Of a stretch of 64,000 bases of DNA, positions 1 to 8,882 are shown piece by piece. Position 1 is the stretch's first letter. Every line of letters starts with the position of its first letter. The notes beneath the pieces were generated by a model. That model did not search any database. It was not told the DNA's origin and worked only from the letters and a program-made list of their open reading frames with translations. Source of the stretch: UBA3478 sp965662045 (GTDB taxonomy: Bacteria > Bacteroidota > Bacteroidia > Flavobacteriales > Flavobacteriaceae); the NCBI GenBank assembly GCA_965662045.1, contig CBFIGE010000004.1, positions 98,237 to 162,236 on the forward strand, written 5' to 3'. Both the position numbers and the translations under genes were made by a program.

Positions 1-1
1 T

Positions 2-340
2 CACATTTATTATCAGTTTTTTATTGATCCTGAGCCTCTTACTCCAGAAGAAAGGTTCCAATGTGTTCTCAACCTTCATGCGCTTATGCTGAATTTTCAA
101 AACGCCTATTATTTCGACGACGATGGCACATTAGATTCTAGAATAAACAATTCAATTGCAAGCATAATGAAAGCAGCAAAAGACAGCAAGGGTTTTCAAT
201 ACTATTGGTCAATGAGAGAAGAAAGCTTTGCTCCTGAATTCATGAGTTATGTGAATTCATTCTTAGAAGACACCAGTATTCAGACGAATATGGATAAAAT
301 TTACGACAGAAAAGCTAGTGTACAAATCCAGAGTGACTGA
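2..340 (+). CDS. 3' end of an unrecognised protein, cut by window start
   Basis: The reading frame is open from base 2 to the TGA at 338-340, giving the last 112 residues of a gene that starts outside the window. The first internal ATG is at 86, but the frame upstream of it has no stop, so the coding region is clearly longer. The tail is soluble-looking, rich in Asn, Phe, Tyr and Asp, with no cysteine-rich, membrane or catalytic motif. I do not recognise the family. It ends 20 bases from the convergent RNase H-like gene. Confidence 0.6.
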   Translation, partial: HIYYQFFIDPEPLTPEERFQCVLNLHALMLNFQNAYYFDDDGTLDSRINNSIASIMKAAKDSKGFQYYWSMREESFAPEFMSYVNSFLEDTSIQTNMDKIYDRKASVQIQSD

Positions 341-360
341 CAGTCATAATTTATAAAGAC

Positions 361-813
361 TTATCTGCACTGAAAATCAGCTGCTTTTGTTGCTATTTGT
401 ATGTTTGGTTTAATGTTTACCTTATAGCCCAAAGAATTAGCCCATCCTTTTGCAAGTTGAACAAGCCTATTTGAATAGTAGCTTTCATTTTCATTGAAAT
501 CCATGTCGATCTGGAGGTCAACGCCTACGTTTGAAGTCAACCATTCAGCGACTTCAATACTTAATTCCGCTTCTTTAAGAAGTTTTGTCCAGCGGTCTTT
601 GATTTTTTCTACCTTGACTTTATGATAGATATAATGAACACCATTCGTTCCTAGTCTGTATGCAACTACAACAGAATAAGTCGTCTGGTTCTTATAATTT
701 TGAGAATCTGACCCAACATGAATTTCGCAATCTGGGTTTGACGAAATGATATTTTTTGTGTGCTCACTCAAGTCTACGAGATCTCCATTAATCTTTCTAA
801 AGTCTCTAAGCAT
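361..813 (-). CDS. RNase H-like DUF458/YkuK family protein
   Basis: A 150-residue protein that looks like the DUF458 (YkuK) family, which is predicted to have a ribonuclease H-like fold. The sequence shows an early beta strand with GSDSQ (Asp36 as first metal ligand), a later acidic strand DMDFNEN around residues 103-109, and a C-terminal KAADF at about 143-147 supplying another Asp. This spacing fits an RNase H-type metal site. The family has no established substrate, so a role in RNA or RNA:DNA cleavage is inferred. The gene stands alone, divergent from the S9 peptidase and convergent with the truncated first gene. Confidence 0.65.
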   Translation of the reverse strand: MLRDFRKINGDLVDLSEHTKNIISSNPDCEIHVGSDSQNYKNQTTYSVVVAYRLGTNGVHYIYHKVKVEKIKDRWTKLLKEAELSIEVAEWLTSNVGVDLQIDMDFNENESYYSNRLVQLAKGWANSLGYKVNIKPNIQIATKAADFQCR

Positions 814-938
814 AATTGAATTTACAATATTTGTTGCGATTTCCTATTATAGCCTTTATTAGGTAATTTGAAAATGCTCTTTGGCGTAATAAAGGGTCTT
901 TTTGGAGACGAGTTAAAATTGTAACTTAAAATAAATTT

Positions 939-2996
939 ATGAGTATGAGAAAATTCGGTATTTTTTATTTCCTTTTTTTAATAGGTCTTAGTACGCAAGC
1001 CCAAAGCCTAAAAGAAATTTTGGACGCCCCTTTTGCTACTGATTTAACGGTTTCAAATGACGGTGAAACTATTGCGTGGGTGGATAATAGTGCCGGAGAG
1101 CGCAATATTTTTGTAGCTAATGGCTCCTCTTTTGAATCGGTTAGGCAGCTTACAAATTATCAAGGAGATCAGGGCGTAGAGCTCGGAAACTTACAATTCA
1201 TATCAGACGATAAAAGCATTATTTTTATCCGAGGCAATACCAAAAATCGACAAGGAGAGCCAGCTAATCCTGCACTTCTTCAAGAAAACACCGAACAGGT
1301 CATTTATATGCAGTCTTTGAGCGAGGCAGATGCGATTCAAATTGCCGCTGGATCAAGACCAAGTCTTTCTCACAATGGTTCTAGATTGGCTTTTATTAAA
1401 GGAGGTCAAGTTTGGTTGACCGATCTTACGGAGGCAGAACCTGAAGCAAAGCTCTTATTTAAAGTAAGAGGTAGTCAATCTGACATTAAATGGAGTCCTG
1501 ACGATAGTCAAATTGCATTTACAAGCTCCAGAGGAGACCACTCTTATATTGGAGTATATCACATTGAAAAGAAAAAAGTACACTTTTTGAATCCTTCTTT
1601 AGACAGGGATTTTTCTGCAGAATGGAGCCTTGACGGTGAATCGATTGCTTTTATAAGAAGACCTAATGCCAAAGATGTGCCTCCGTTTACACCGCAAAAA
1701 ACCGGACATCCCTGGAGTATTCACGTATTTGATTTAGAACAGCATGCTTCAAAGAAAGTTTGGCAGGCAGAACAAGGCATGGGATCAGTGTTTTTTGGAC
1801 AATTTCCAGGAGCCGCTTTGGAGTGGATCTCTAAAGATGAATTGGTTTTTCCTTGGGAAAAAGAAGGCTGGATGCATTTATACGCCTTACAAATTTCAAC
1901 AGCTAAGCTCACTGAACTAACCAAGGGAGCAGGAATCGTAGAAGATTACTCCTTTTCTCGAGACAGGCAGTCACTGTTTGTTACGACAAACATTGGAGAC
2001 ATTCACAGAAGACATATAGGGCGAGTTGATTTGGCTTCACATAAGATGACGATGTTAACCAAAGGAAAGGGCTCAGAGTTTAACGCCAAAGAAACAGCAA
2101 ATGGACTCGCTTTTTTGAGAACTACTGCTCAACACACTTCAAGGCCAGCTAAGTTTGAGAAAAACAGAATAGAGCTTATCGGCAAACAGGCTAAAGTTTT
2201 TGATAAACAAAAGGCGCCTGAGGTAATTGAAATTACCGCTACCGATGGAAGGGTCTTTAATGCAACTGTTTTTTATCCGAATAACTATAACAAACGAAAA
2301 AAATATCCCGCAACGGTTTTCTTACATGGAGGCAGTCGTAGACAGATGCTTCAAACCTATCATTACAGTGGATATTACAGCAATGCTTTTGCCCTTCAAC
2401 AGTACTTTGCAAGTCAAGGATATATTGCAGTCATGATAAATTATCGCAGTGGTATAGGATACGGCACAGACTTTAGGGAGGCAGAGAACTACGGAATTAC
2501 TGGAGCGAGCGAAGTAAACGATCTAATAGGCACGGGTCTATATTTGGCCTCGAGAGATGATGTAGATTCTGAAAAAATCGCAATCTGGGGTGGAAGTTAT
2601 GGAGGGTATTTAACTGCACATGGACTCGCTCGCAGAAGTGATTTGTTCGCTGTTGGTGTTGATATTCATGGAGTGCACAATTGGAACACAGAACTTCCAA
2701 CCTTTGCGAGCTGGTATAATAAAAGTTTTTATCCAGAAATCGCTGAACGCGCTTTTAAATCTTCTCCTGAGGCGTACTTGGATGGATGGAAAAGCCCGGT
2801 CTTACTAATACATGGTGATGATGATAGAAATGTTCCTTTTTCTGAAACTGTTGTGCTTTCAGAACAATTGAGAGATCGAGGGATCTATTTTGAGCAGCTC
2901 ATTTTTCCTGATGAGGTCCATGGCTTTCTTCTTCACCAAAATTGGGTGGACGCCTTAGAGGCGACATTTGAATTCATAAACAGGTATATTTACTGA
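939..2996 (+). CDS. Exported S9 family peptidase (DPP IV / acylaminoacyl-peptidase type)
   Basis: A 685-residue serine peptidase. Residues 1-22 form a Sec signal peptide, about 25-420 a TolB-like beta-propeller with repeated WSPDD/SLDG blades, and about 430-685 the alpha/beta hydrolase domain. The nucleophile elbow is GGSYGG with Ser553. The acid is Asp629 in HGDDDRNVP and the base is His661 in DEVHGF, so the triad is complete. Members cleave short peptides, often after proline or near the N-terminus, in the periplasm. The beta-barrel gene follows 15 bases downstream and is probably co-transcribed. The exact substrate cannot be read from the sequence. Confidence 0.9.
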   Translation: MSMRKFGIFYFLFLIGLSTQAQSLKEILDAPFATDLTVSNDGETIAWVDNSAGERNIFVANGSSFESVRQLTNYQGDQGVELGNLQFISDDKSIIFIRGNTKNRQGEPANPALLQENTEQVIYMQSLSEADAIQIAAGSRPSLSHNGSRLAFIKGGQVWLTDLTEAEPEAKLLFKVRGSQSDIKWSPDDSQIAFTSSRGDHSYIGVYHIEKKKVHFLNPSLDRDFSAEWSLDGESIAFIRRPNAKDVPPFTPQKTGHPWSIHVFDLEQHASKKVWQAEQGMGSVFFGQFPGAALEWISKDELVFPWEKEGWMHLYALQISTAKLTELTKGAGIVEDYSFSRDRQSLFVTTNIGDIHRRHIGRVDLASHKMTMLTKGKGSEFNAKETANGLAFLRTTAQHTSRPAKFEKNRIELIGKQAKVFDKQKAPEVIEITATDGRVFNATVFYPNNYNKRKKYPATVFLHGGSRRQMLQTYHYSGYYSNAFALQQYFASQGYIAVMINYRSGIGYGTDFREAENYGITGASEVNDLIGTGLYLASRDDVDSEKIAIWGGSYGGYLTAHGLARRSDLFAVGVDIHGVHNWNTELPTFASWYNKSFYPEIAERAFKSSPEAYLDGWKSPVLLIHGDDDRNVPFSETVVLSEQLRDRGIYFEQLIFPDEVHGFLLHQNWVDALEATFEFINRYIY

Positions 2997-3011
2997 AGAA
3001 CAATATAAAGA

Positions 3012-3563
3012 ATGAAAGCAAAAATGACAATTGTTGTGCTCCTTGTCACTTTAGAGATGTATTCACAATTTGGATTCTCGACAGGGTATGAGTCGGCTAA
3101 ATCAAAAATAGAAAGTAGAAATGGAGCCATAATCATTACCGAAGACCCTTCGAATGTAATTGGCATTGGAGCTTTTTATGATATTCCAGTTTCCAAAAAC
3201 CTAGACCTTCAACCTTCTGTAGGCCTAAACTTTGGTGAAAAAGTCAATGACGAAAGCAACAGCGTTTTTAAGGTGGGGCTAAATGCCGATTACTATCTTG
3301 ACGGACGTTCTAACGGTTTCTATCTAAGAGGCGGCTTGGCCCTCTTGTCAGACCGGAGTAAAGTGATTGCAACTTATACCAAAGAAAATGCGACCATGTT
3401 AAATATAGGCTTGGGCTTAGACATTGGTCCGGTAATGAGTTTAGCGGTTGGTTTTACTAATGTCCTAAACGAATTGTCAAAGGATGAAAATTATTCCATT
3501 TCGACTTCAGCCCTGCAAGTTCAAATGCAGTTTAAGTTAGTAGGGTCTAAGAATAAACCTTGA
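3012..3563 (+). CDS. Small outer-membrane beta-barrel protein (porin/OmpW-like fold)
   Basis: A 183-residue protein with an N-terminal signal (about residues 1-18) followed by alternating hydrophobic/polar strands: a GFSTGYES start, several Gly-rich turns, repeated strand pairs such as FKVGLNADYYLDG, and a C-terminal strand pair ending in VQMQFKLV. This is the usual appearance of the 8-stranded outer-membrane beta-barrel domain common in Bacteroidota. No ligand or pore function can be assigned. It lies 15 bases behind the S9 peptidase and is followed by a hairpin with a T-rich tail, so the two genes probably form one transcript. Confidence 0.65.
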   Translation: MKAKMTIVVLLVTLEMYSQFGFSTGYESAKSKIESRNGAIIITEDPSNVIGIGAFYDIPVSKNLDLQPSVGLNFGEKVNDESNSVFKVGLNADYYLDGRSNGFYLRGGLALLSDRSKVIATYTKENATMLNIGLGLDIGPVMSLAVGFTNVLNELSKDENYSISTSALQVQMQFKLVGSKNKP

Positions 3564-3680
3564 GGTGTTTAAACTAATTTCAACTCCGTCATTGCCATCT
3601 ATAAGTGTATTGACTTATACTGAAAATGGATTACAGTTACCGATGCTTTAAAAAAAGAAATGCTAAAGATCTCTTGTGAT

Positions 3681-3706
3681 AAAAACAGCTCTTCTGTTTT
3701 TGTTTT
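3681..3706 (+). terminator. Probable intrinsic terminator after the beta-barrel gene
   Basis: An 8-base stem AAAAACAG (3681-3688) pairs with CTGTTTTT (3694-3701) around the 5-base loop CTCTT, and is followed by GTTTTAG. The stem is AT-rich, so it is weak, but the T-rich 3' arm fits Rho-independent termination. It lies between the barrel gene and the next gene pair on the same strand and would separate the two transcription units. Confidence 0.5.
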
Positions 3707-3739
3707 AGTATCTTCAAGTTCTTTGTCAACTATTTAAAA

Positions 3740-5008
3740 ATGAAAAAGCTCGTACTTGGTCTTGCGGCAATTGTAATAATAATTTTGGTTGTTTGCAGCC
3801 TTTCTTCTAAGCTGCCATCTTATGACCCTGAACGCGATTACCTCGATTTAGAAGAGGCCTTGGTAAAGGAATTTATTTTTGCCAAAGACAGCTCTGTAAT
3901 TGAATTGCCTGAAGGACATTTCTTATTTTCTCAATCCTTAAGTCTAGACAACAAGAAACACTTGACTATCAGAGGAAAGGGAATGGACAAAACGGTGCTT
4001 TCTTTTAAAGGACAAAAATCTGGAGCAGAGGGCATAAAAATTACAAATTCGCAGCATATTACTTTAGAGGATTTTACCATCGAAGACGCGGCAGGCGATA
4101 ATTTGAAGGTGAGCGAAACAGATACCTTAATCATTAGGCGCATAAGATCGGCTTGGACTGGTGAAGTCTCAGAAGAAAACGGTGCCTACGCACTGTATCC
4201 TGTACTTTCGACAAATGTGCTGATTGAGCAAAGCGAGGTCATCGGCTCCTCTGATGCGGGAATTTATGTCGGACAATCAGACAAGGTGATTATCAGAAAC
4301 AATAAGGCTTTTTTCAATGTGGCTGGAGTAGAAAGTGAAAACAGTACTAATGTTGAAATTTACGAAAACGAAGTCTTCAATAACACAAGTGGAGTGCTCA
4401 TTTTCAATCTGCCGGGATTAACCATGTCTGGCGGACACGTCAAGGCGTATAACAATCGAGTTTACGACAACAATCTTTCTAATTTTGCCGTAAAAGGTTC
4501 AATTGTGAGCGCTGTTCCTAAAGGTACAGGAGTGATTGTTATGGCCACCAAAGACGTAAAGCTTTTTGACAATGAGATCAAAGACCATAAGACTTCGAAT
4601 ATGTCTATCGTGAGTTACGAGCTTTTTGCTTTAGAACAAGAGGACGCTGAACTCTCTGATGAAGCCGAAGACAGAGGCCTAAGAGGCATTGATACCGATT
4701 TTAAAAATGACTTAAATTACAATCCGTACTCGGGCCGCGTTTACGCTAACCAAAACAGGTTCGAAAATCGATTTTTATTACCCACCTTTTCAAATGATTT
4801 TGGTTTGTTATGGGCGTTTAAAAATGGCTTTAAAATTCCTGACATTGTGTACGACGGCATTATAGCTCAAAACGGCAAACTTCAAGACCAGGCGCATTTA
4901 ATTTGCTTGGAAAATAATGAAGGGGCAAGCTTTGCATATCTTGATGGGTCTAATGATTTTGAAGGATTTACAACGGATGTTAATATGTTTGAATGTGAAG
5001 GCGAGTAG
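3740..5008 (+). CDS. Exported parallel beta-helix repeat protein (TIGR03805-like)
   Basis: A 422-residue exported protein. Residues 1-22 form a hydrophobic N-terminal segment ending VVCSLSS; the cysteine may be a poor lipobox. From about 55 to 320 there are right-handed parallel beta-helix turns of about 22-24 residues rich in Asn, with patterns such as NSQHITLEDFTI, TNVLIEQSEVIGS and KVIIRNNKAFFN. The C-terminal 90 residues are not helix-like. Together with the diheme cytochrome encoded next, it matches the paired protein families TIGR03805 and TIGR03806, which occur as two-gene units and have no known function. No pectate-lyase catalytic residues are evident, so I do not call it a carbohydrate lyase. 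It overlaps the next gene. Confidence 0.75.
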   Translation: MKKLVLGLAAIVIIILVVCSLSSKLPSYDPERDYLDLEEALVKEFIFAKDSSVIELPEGHFLFSQSLSLDNKKHLTIRGKGMDKTVLSFKGQKSGAEGIKITNSQHITLEDFTIEDAAGDNLKVSETDTLIIRRIRSAWTGEVSEENGAYALYPVLSTNVLIEQSEVIGSSDAGIYVGQSDKVIIRNNKAFFNVAGVESENSTNVEIYENEVFNNTSGVLIFNLPGLTMSGGHVKAYNNRVYDNNLSNFAVKGSIVSAVPKGTGVIVMATKDVKLFDNEIKDHKTSNMSIVSYELFALEQEDAELSDEAEDRGLRGIDTDFKNDLNYNPYSGRVYANQNRFENRFLLPTFSNDFGLLWAFKNGFKIPDIVYDGIIAQNGKLQDQAHLICLENNEGASFAYLDGSNDFEGFTTDVNMFECEGE

Positions 5009-6101
5009 AGCATATCTTTTTTCTGGGCTCACCTCTTTGTTATTTTTCGCTTGCGGTGAAGACAAAAATATCCCTCCAAAAGCGAGAAAGGTTTCTTCTT
5101 CAATTTTGCAAGATCAAACCGTTTCACAGGAGTTAGAGAAATTATCTGCCTATGGATTTTTTAAAGGAGAACTCTCAAAACTAGAACCAGAAACAAACGT
5201 TTATCCATACGACATCAATACGCCTCTTTTTTCGAATTACGCCTTAAAAGAACGCTTTGTCTATTTACCTAATGCGACTAAAATGAGTTTTGAAGCAAAT
5301 GGGCCAATGCGTTTTGAAGCAGGAAGCATTTTGATTAAAAACTTTAGGTACGAACATATTGAGGAGGCAGGCCAAACAAACGCTTCAAAATTGATCGAAA
5401 CGCGTTTACTTCTTAACAGAGAAAGTAAATGGATTCCTTTAAACTATATATGGAACGAAGAACAAACAGAGGCCTATTTGAATTATACCGGAAGCGCTAT
5501 TCCGATAAAATACAGACATACAGAAGGAAAGCTCAAAACCTTTGAATACGTTGTTCCAAATAATAATCAATGTAAAAATTGTCATAGCATAGACAACGAA
5601 ATTTCACCAGTTGGAATGACTGCTGCCCAACTCAATAAAGAATACAGCTTTATTAGCACGCAAATCAACCAGTTAAATTATTTTAAGACAGAGCAACTAT
5701 TAATTGGAATGAACAATTTAGATGAGGTTGCAGCAATGCCGGTATGGAATGATGATTCAAGCGGAAATTTAGAAAACCGAGCCCACGCTTATCTCGATGC
5801 CAATTGTGCGCATTGCCATTCTAAAAGAGGTAGCGCTAAGAATTCAGGTCTTTATTTGGAGTATCAGCAAACTGACCAAAGAGCAAGAGGGGTATACAAG
5901 CCTCCTGTAGCAGCAGGAAAAGGATCAGGTGATTTTCAGTACGGCATTGTTCCCGGAAAAGCTGAAGAATCTATTTTTACCTATAGAATGGCTAGTGTCG
6001 ACCCTGCGATACGTATGCCAGAACTGGGTCGCAGTGTTGTTCATCAAGAAGGCCTTGAGCTGATTAAAATCTATATTAATCAAATGCAATCCCCGAATTA
6101 A
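4977..6101 (+). CDS. Diheme c-type cytochrome lipoprotein (SO2930/TIGR03806-like)
   Basis: A 374-residue lipoprotein with two c-type heme sites, CKNCH (Cys199-His203) and CAHCH (Cys277-His281). The N-terminus carries a hydrophobic stretch and a lipobox-like FFAC, so it is probably membrane-anchored outside the cytoplasm. The open frame extends to an ATG at 4917, but the signal peptide begins only after 4977. ATG 4977 and GTG 4995 are the credible starts, and both overlap the end of the beta-helix gene. The two-heme layout and partner gene match TIGR03806. Electron transfer is implied by the hemes, but donor and acceptor are unknown. Its stop overlaps the convergent rhamnosidase by 4 bases. 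Confidence 0.8.
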   Translation: MLICLNVKASRAYLFSGLTSLLFFACGEDKNIPPKARKVSSSILQDQTVSQELEKLSAYGFFKGELSKLEPETNVYPYDINTPLFSNYALKERFVYLPNATKMSFEANGPMRFEAGSILIKNFRYEHIEEAGQTNASKLIETRLLLNRESKWIPLNYIWNEEQTEAYLNYTGSAIPIKYRHTEGKLKTFEYVVPNNNQCKNCHSIDNEISPVGMTAAQLNKEYSFISTQINQLNYFKTEQLLIGMNNLDEVAAMPVWNDDSSGNLENRAHAYLDANCAHCHSKRGSAKNSGLYLEYQQTDQRARGVYKPPVAAGKGSGDFQYGIVPGKAEESIFTYRMASVDPAIRMPELGRSVVHQEGLELIKIYINQMQSPN

Positions 6102-8773
6102 GGTTTTAAATTTCCAATTAACTCGTAGCGACCAGAATCTAACTCAAAAGTAGCTGCTGTTGTTTGCCATTCTTTTTCAGATTTAAGTTTCCAATTTCGA
6201 TTTTCAGGAAGCTCAATTTCAGCGCTTGTATTTGCTGGAATCACAACACTAAGGTGTAGTTGTTCATTCTTAGATTCCCAGTTTACGGCTATTTTCCCAT
6301 AAGGAGAAATGTGATGTCCTTTGATGTGCTCAAAGTTTTTGTCAAAAAGCGGGCTGATTTTGAATTTTTTAAATCCTGGATGCTGGGGATCCAACTTTAT
6401 GCCTAAAAGCTCTTTGTACATCCATTCACCAATCGCTCCATAGGCGTAGTGATTATATGAATTCATAGTTGGAGTCTGTGTGGACCCATCAGGTTTGATA
6501 CCGTCCCAACGCTCCCATATGGTGGTGGCGCCCATAGTAACGGGATATAACCACGAGGGATAGGTTTCTTGTAACAACAAGGCCATAGCGAGGTCTTCAT
6601 ATCCGTTATCTGTAAGCACATGACACAGATAAGGCGTGCCCAAAAAGCCTGTCGTTAAATGTGTGTCATAACTCTTCACGTTGTTTGCTAAGCGTTTGGC
6701 CGCATTAGCTTTGAGGCCTTCAGGAACTAAATCAAAGGCAAGAGCGAGCACATAGGCTGTTTGTGTGTCAGAGACGAGTCGTCCATTGGGAGTCATGTAC
6801 TCGTCGAGAAATACAGTTTTGATTTTTTCCAATCGACTTTCATATATTTTCGCCTGATCATGATAGCCAAGGATTGCTGAGACCTCTTTCATGATGGACG
6901 TTGATTTGGCATAAAAACACTGTGCAATGAGCTCTTTATTGGTAATTGCAGCGCGGCCGTCATTATCGTATTCGGGCTTGAAAAATAACCAATCTCCAAA
7001 GTGAAACCCTCCTGTATACTTTCCGTCTGTGCTGTTGACGTACATGTATTCCACCCAGTTTTTCATGCTTTCGTATTGCACTGCCAACTGTTCTTTGTCT
7101 CCGTAGGCGAGATAGTGATTATATGGAATTATAGTTGCTGCGTCTGCCCAACCCGCAGAGCCAGAGGAGCTTTCCCCTAAAACATTTGGAATCACCCATG
7201 GAACAGACCCGTCTTCGCGCTGATCTAAACTGAGGTCTATCAGCCATTTATCAAAGAAGTTTTTAACTTCCATATTAAAGCTGGCCGTGTTGTAGAACGC
7301 TTGAGCATCTCCTGTCCAACCCAAACGTTCGTCTCTTTGTGGACAGTCCGTAGGAACATCTAAAAAATTCCCTTTTTGCCCCCATAAGATATTTTGTTGA
7401 AGCTGATTAATGTTTTGGTTTGAGGATTCAAAATGTCCTGTCGTTTGCATATCTGAATACAATGCAACAGCTTTAAATTTTGAAGGATCTATTGTGGTAA
7501 TACCTTCTACCTTGACATATCGAAAGCCTTGAAACGTAAAATGAGGACGGTAAACTTTCTCGGGATTATCATTTAAAATATAGGTGTTCAATTGGTCTGC
7601 ATCTCTTAAATTCTCGGTGTAGAATGCTCCATTTTTATCTAGAATTTCTGCGTGATACAAGCGCAAGGTGTCGCCCTTTTGACCCGCATTAGAAAATTCA
7701 ATCCATCCCACTAAATTTTGTCCAAAATCTAAGACCTGGTCTCCCTCGGGAGTGGTGATTAACGCAATAGCATCTAGTATTTCTTGCGCCTTGATTGTCT
7801 CGTTGTGTGTATTTACTAATCGCTGTGTAACATTTTCGGCCAAAACTGCAGCTCGATTATTTTGTAGGGGAATACCGTAGGCGCACCAATTGTCTTCGAG
7901 AAGGGCGTTGTAGAATTCACCATCGTAAAGTTCAGAATCGATTATAGCGCCGTGTTTGTAGCTCCAACTTCTATCAGATTCAATTACTTCTTGACTTCCG
8001 TCATGGTAGGTAATGATTAGCTGTGAAATAAATGAGATGTCATCGCCATAGGTGTTTTTATTGTCTGACCAAGCCAAATAACCCCTGTGCCATCCACTAC
8101 CCAACACAACGCCAAGTGCGTTATTCTTAGTTAAATGCTCTTTTACATCGTAGGTTTGGTATTGAATGCGATCGTTGTATGCCGTCCAGCCTGGGGTCAA
8201 ATAATCATCTCCAATTTTTTTGCCATTGAGGTAGGCTTCGTACATGCCTTGAGCACTGATGTGCAAAAAGGCCGATTGAATCTTTTGAGAGGTTGAAAAG
8301 TCTTTTTTGAAATAAGGGCTTTTTCGACTTCTATTATCTGCTTCGTTTTGAGTGATCCATTTGGCGGTCCAGTCTTTATTGTACAAGCCCATGGACCAAT
8401 GATTTAAGGCACTTGTAGTTGGCTTTTTTTCTTTGCTGTTCCACACCCTGACTTTCCAAAAATAGCGATGATTCGCCTCTAGTTTTGGGCCTTTGTATTT
8501 GAGGTATTGACTTTGGTCGCTTTCGATTTTTTTTGAATCCCAGACAAGTTCATTAGTTCTAAAAGAAGAGCTTTTAGAAACCATTATTTGATAATGTGTC
8601 TGCATAACACCGTTTAAATCAGAGCTGATCTTCCATGAAAAACTCGGAGAAGAGCTCGATATGCCTAAGGGCTTGGTTTGACCTTCGAGTTTTAAGTCGT
8701 ACACTCTGGTCTTTTGGGCTAGACCTTGAGTGCATATGAAAAGTGCTGTAAAAGCAATTAGAAAAGAACGCAT
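6098..8773 (-). CDS. Alpha-L-rhamnosidase, GH78
   Basis: An 891-residue exported enzyme that removes terminal alpha-L-rhamnose. Residues 1-19 are a Sec signal. An N-terminal fibronectin-like domain (about 22-130), a jelly-roll rhamnosidase N domain (about 150-320), a second beta domain, the (alpha/alpha)6 barrel (about 445-790) and a C-terminal beta domain follow in the normal GH78 order. The barrel has the hallmark DCPQRDERLGWTGD block: Asp476, with Glu482 as general acid. The general base is expected at Glu754 in TIWERWDG. It is divergent from the oxidoreductase at 8883. Rhamnose release fits a role in degrading algal or plant polysaccharide or glycosides. Confidence 0.92.
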   Translation of the reverse strand: MRSFLIAFTALFICTQGLAQKTRVYDLKLEGQTKPLGISSSSPSFSWKISSDLNGVMQTHYQIMVSKSSSFRTNELVWDSKKIESDQSQYLKYKGPKLEANHRYFWKVRVWNSKEKKPTTSALNHWSMGLYNKDWTAKWITQNEADNRSRKSPYFKKDFSTSQKIQSAFLHISAQGMYEAYLNGKKIGDDYLTPGWTAYNDRIQYQTYDVKEHLTKNNALGVVLGSGWHRGYLAWSDNKNTYGDDISFISQLIITYHDGSQEVIESDRSWSYKHGAIIDSELYDGEFYNALLEDNWCAYGIPLQNNRAAVLAENVTQRLVNTHNETIKAQEILDAIALITTPEGDQVLDFGQNLVGWIEFSNAGQKGDTLRLYHAEILDKNGAFYTENLRDADQLNTYILNDNPEKVYRPHFTFQGFRYVKVEGITTIDPSKFKAVALYSDMQTTGHFESSNQNINQLQQNILWGQKGNFLDVPTDCPQRDERLGWTGDAQAFYNTASFNMEVKNFFDKWLIDLSLDQREDGSVPWVIPNVLGESSSGSAGWADAATIIPYNHYLAYGDKEQLAVQYESMKNWVEYMYVNSTDGKYTGGFHFGDWLFFKPEYDNDGRAAITNKELIAQCFYAKSTSIMKEVSAILGYHDQAKIYESRLEKIKTVFLDEYMTPNGRLVSDTQTAYVLALAFDLVPEGLKANAAKRLANNVKSYDTHLTTGFLGTPYLCHVLTDNGYEDLAMALLLQETYPSWLYPVTMGATTIWERWDGIKPDGSTQTPTMNSYNHYAYGAIGEWMYKELLGIKLDPQHPGFKKFKISPLFDKNFEHIKGHHISPYGKIAVNWESKNEQLHLSVVIPANTSAEIELPENRNWKLKSEKEWQTTAATFELDSGRYELIGNLKP

Positions 8774-8882
8774 GCCTAATTAATTAGTTAGTTGAATATC
8801 AAGTTAATGATTATTTCTTGTCACTCCTTTTTTACATGAAATTCTTTATTATCTTGAAAGAACAACGACTAAATTAAAATAG

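Noticed and set aside
4917..4977. Possible longer N-terminus of the diheme cytochrome
   Set aside because: The added 20 residues precede the signal peptide and lie inside the beta-helix gene, so a later start is more likely.
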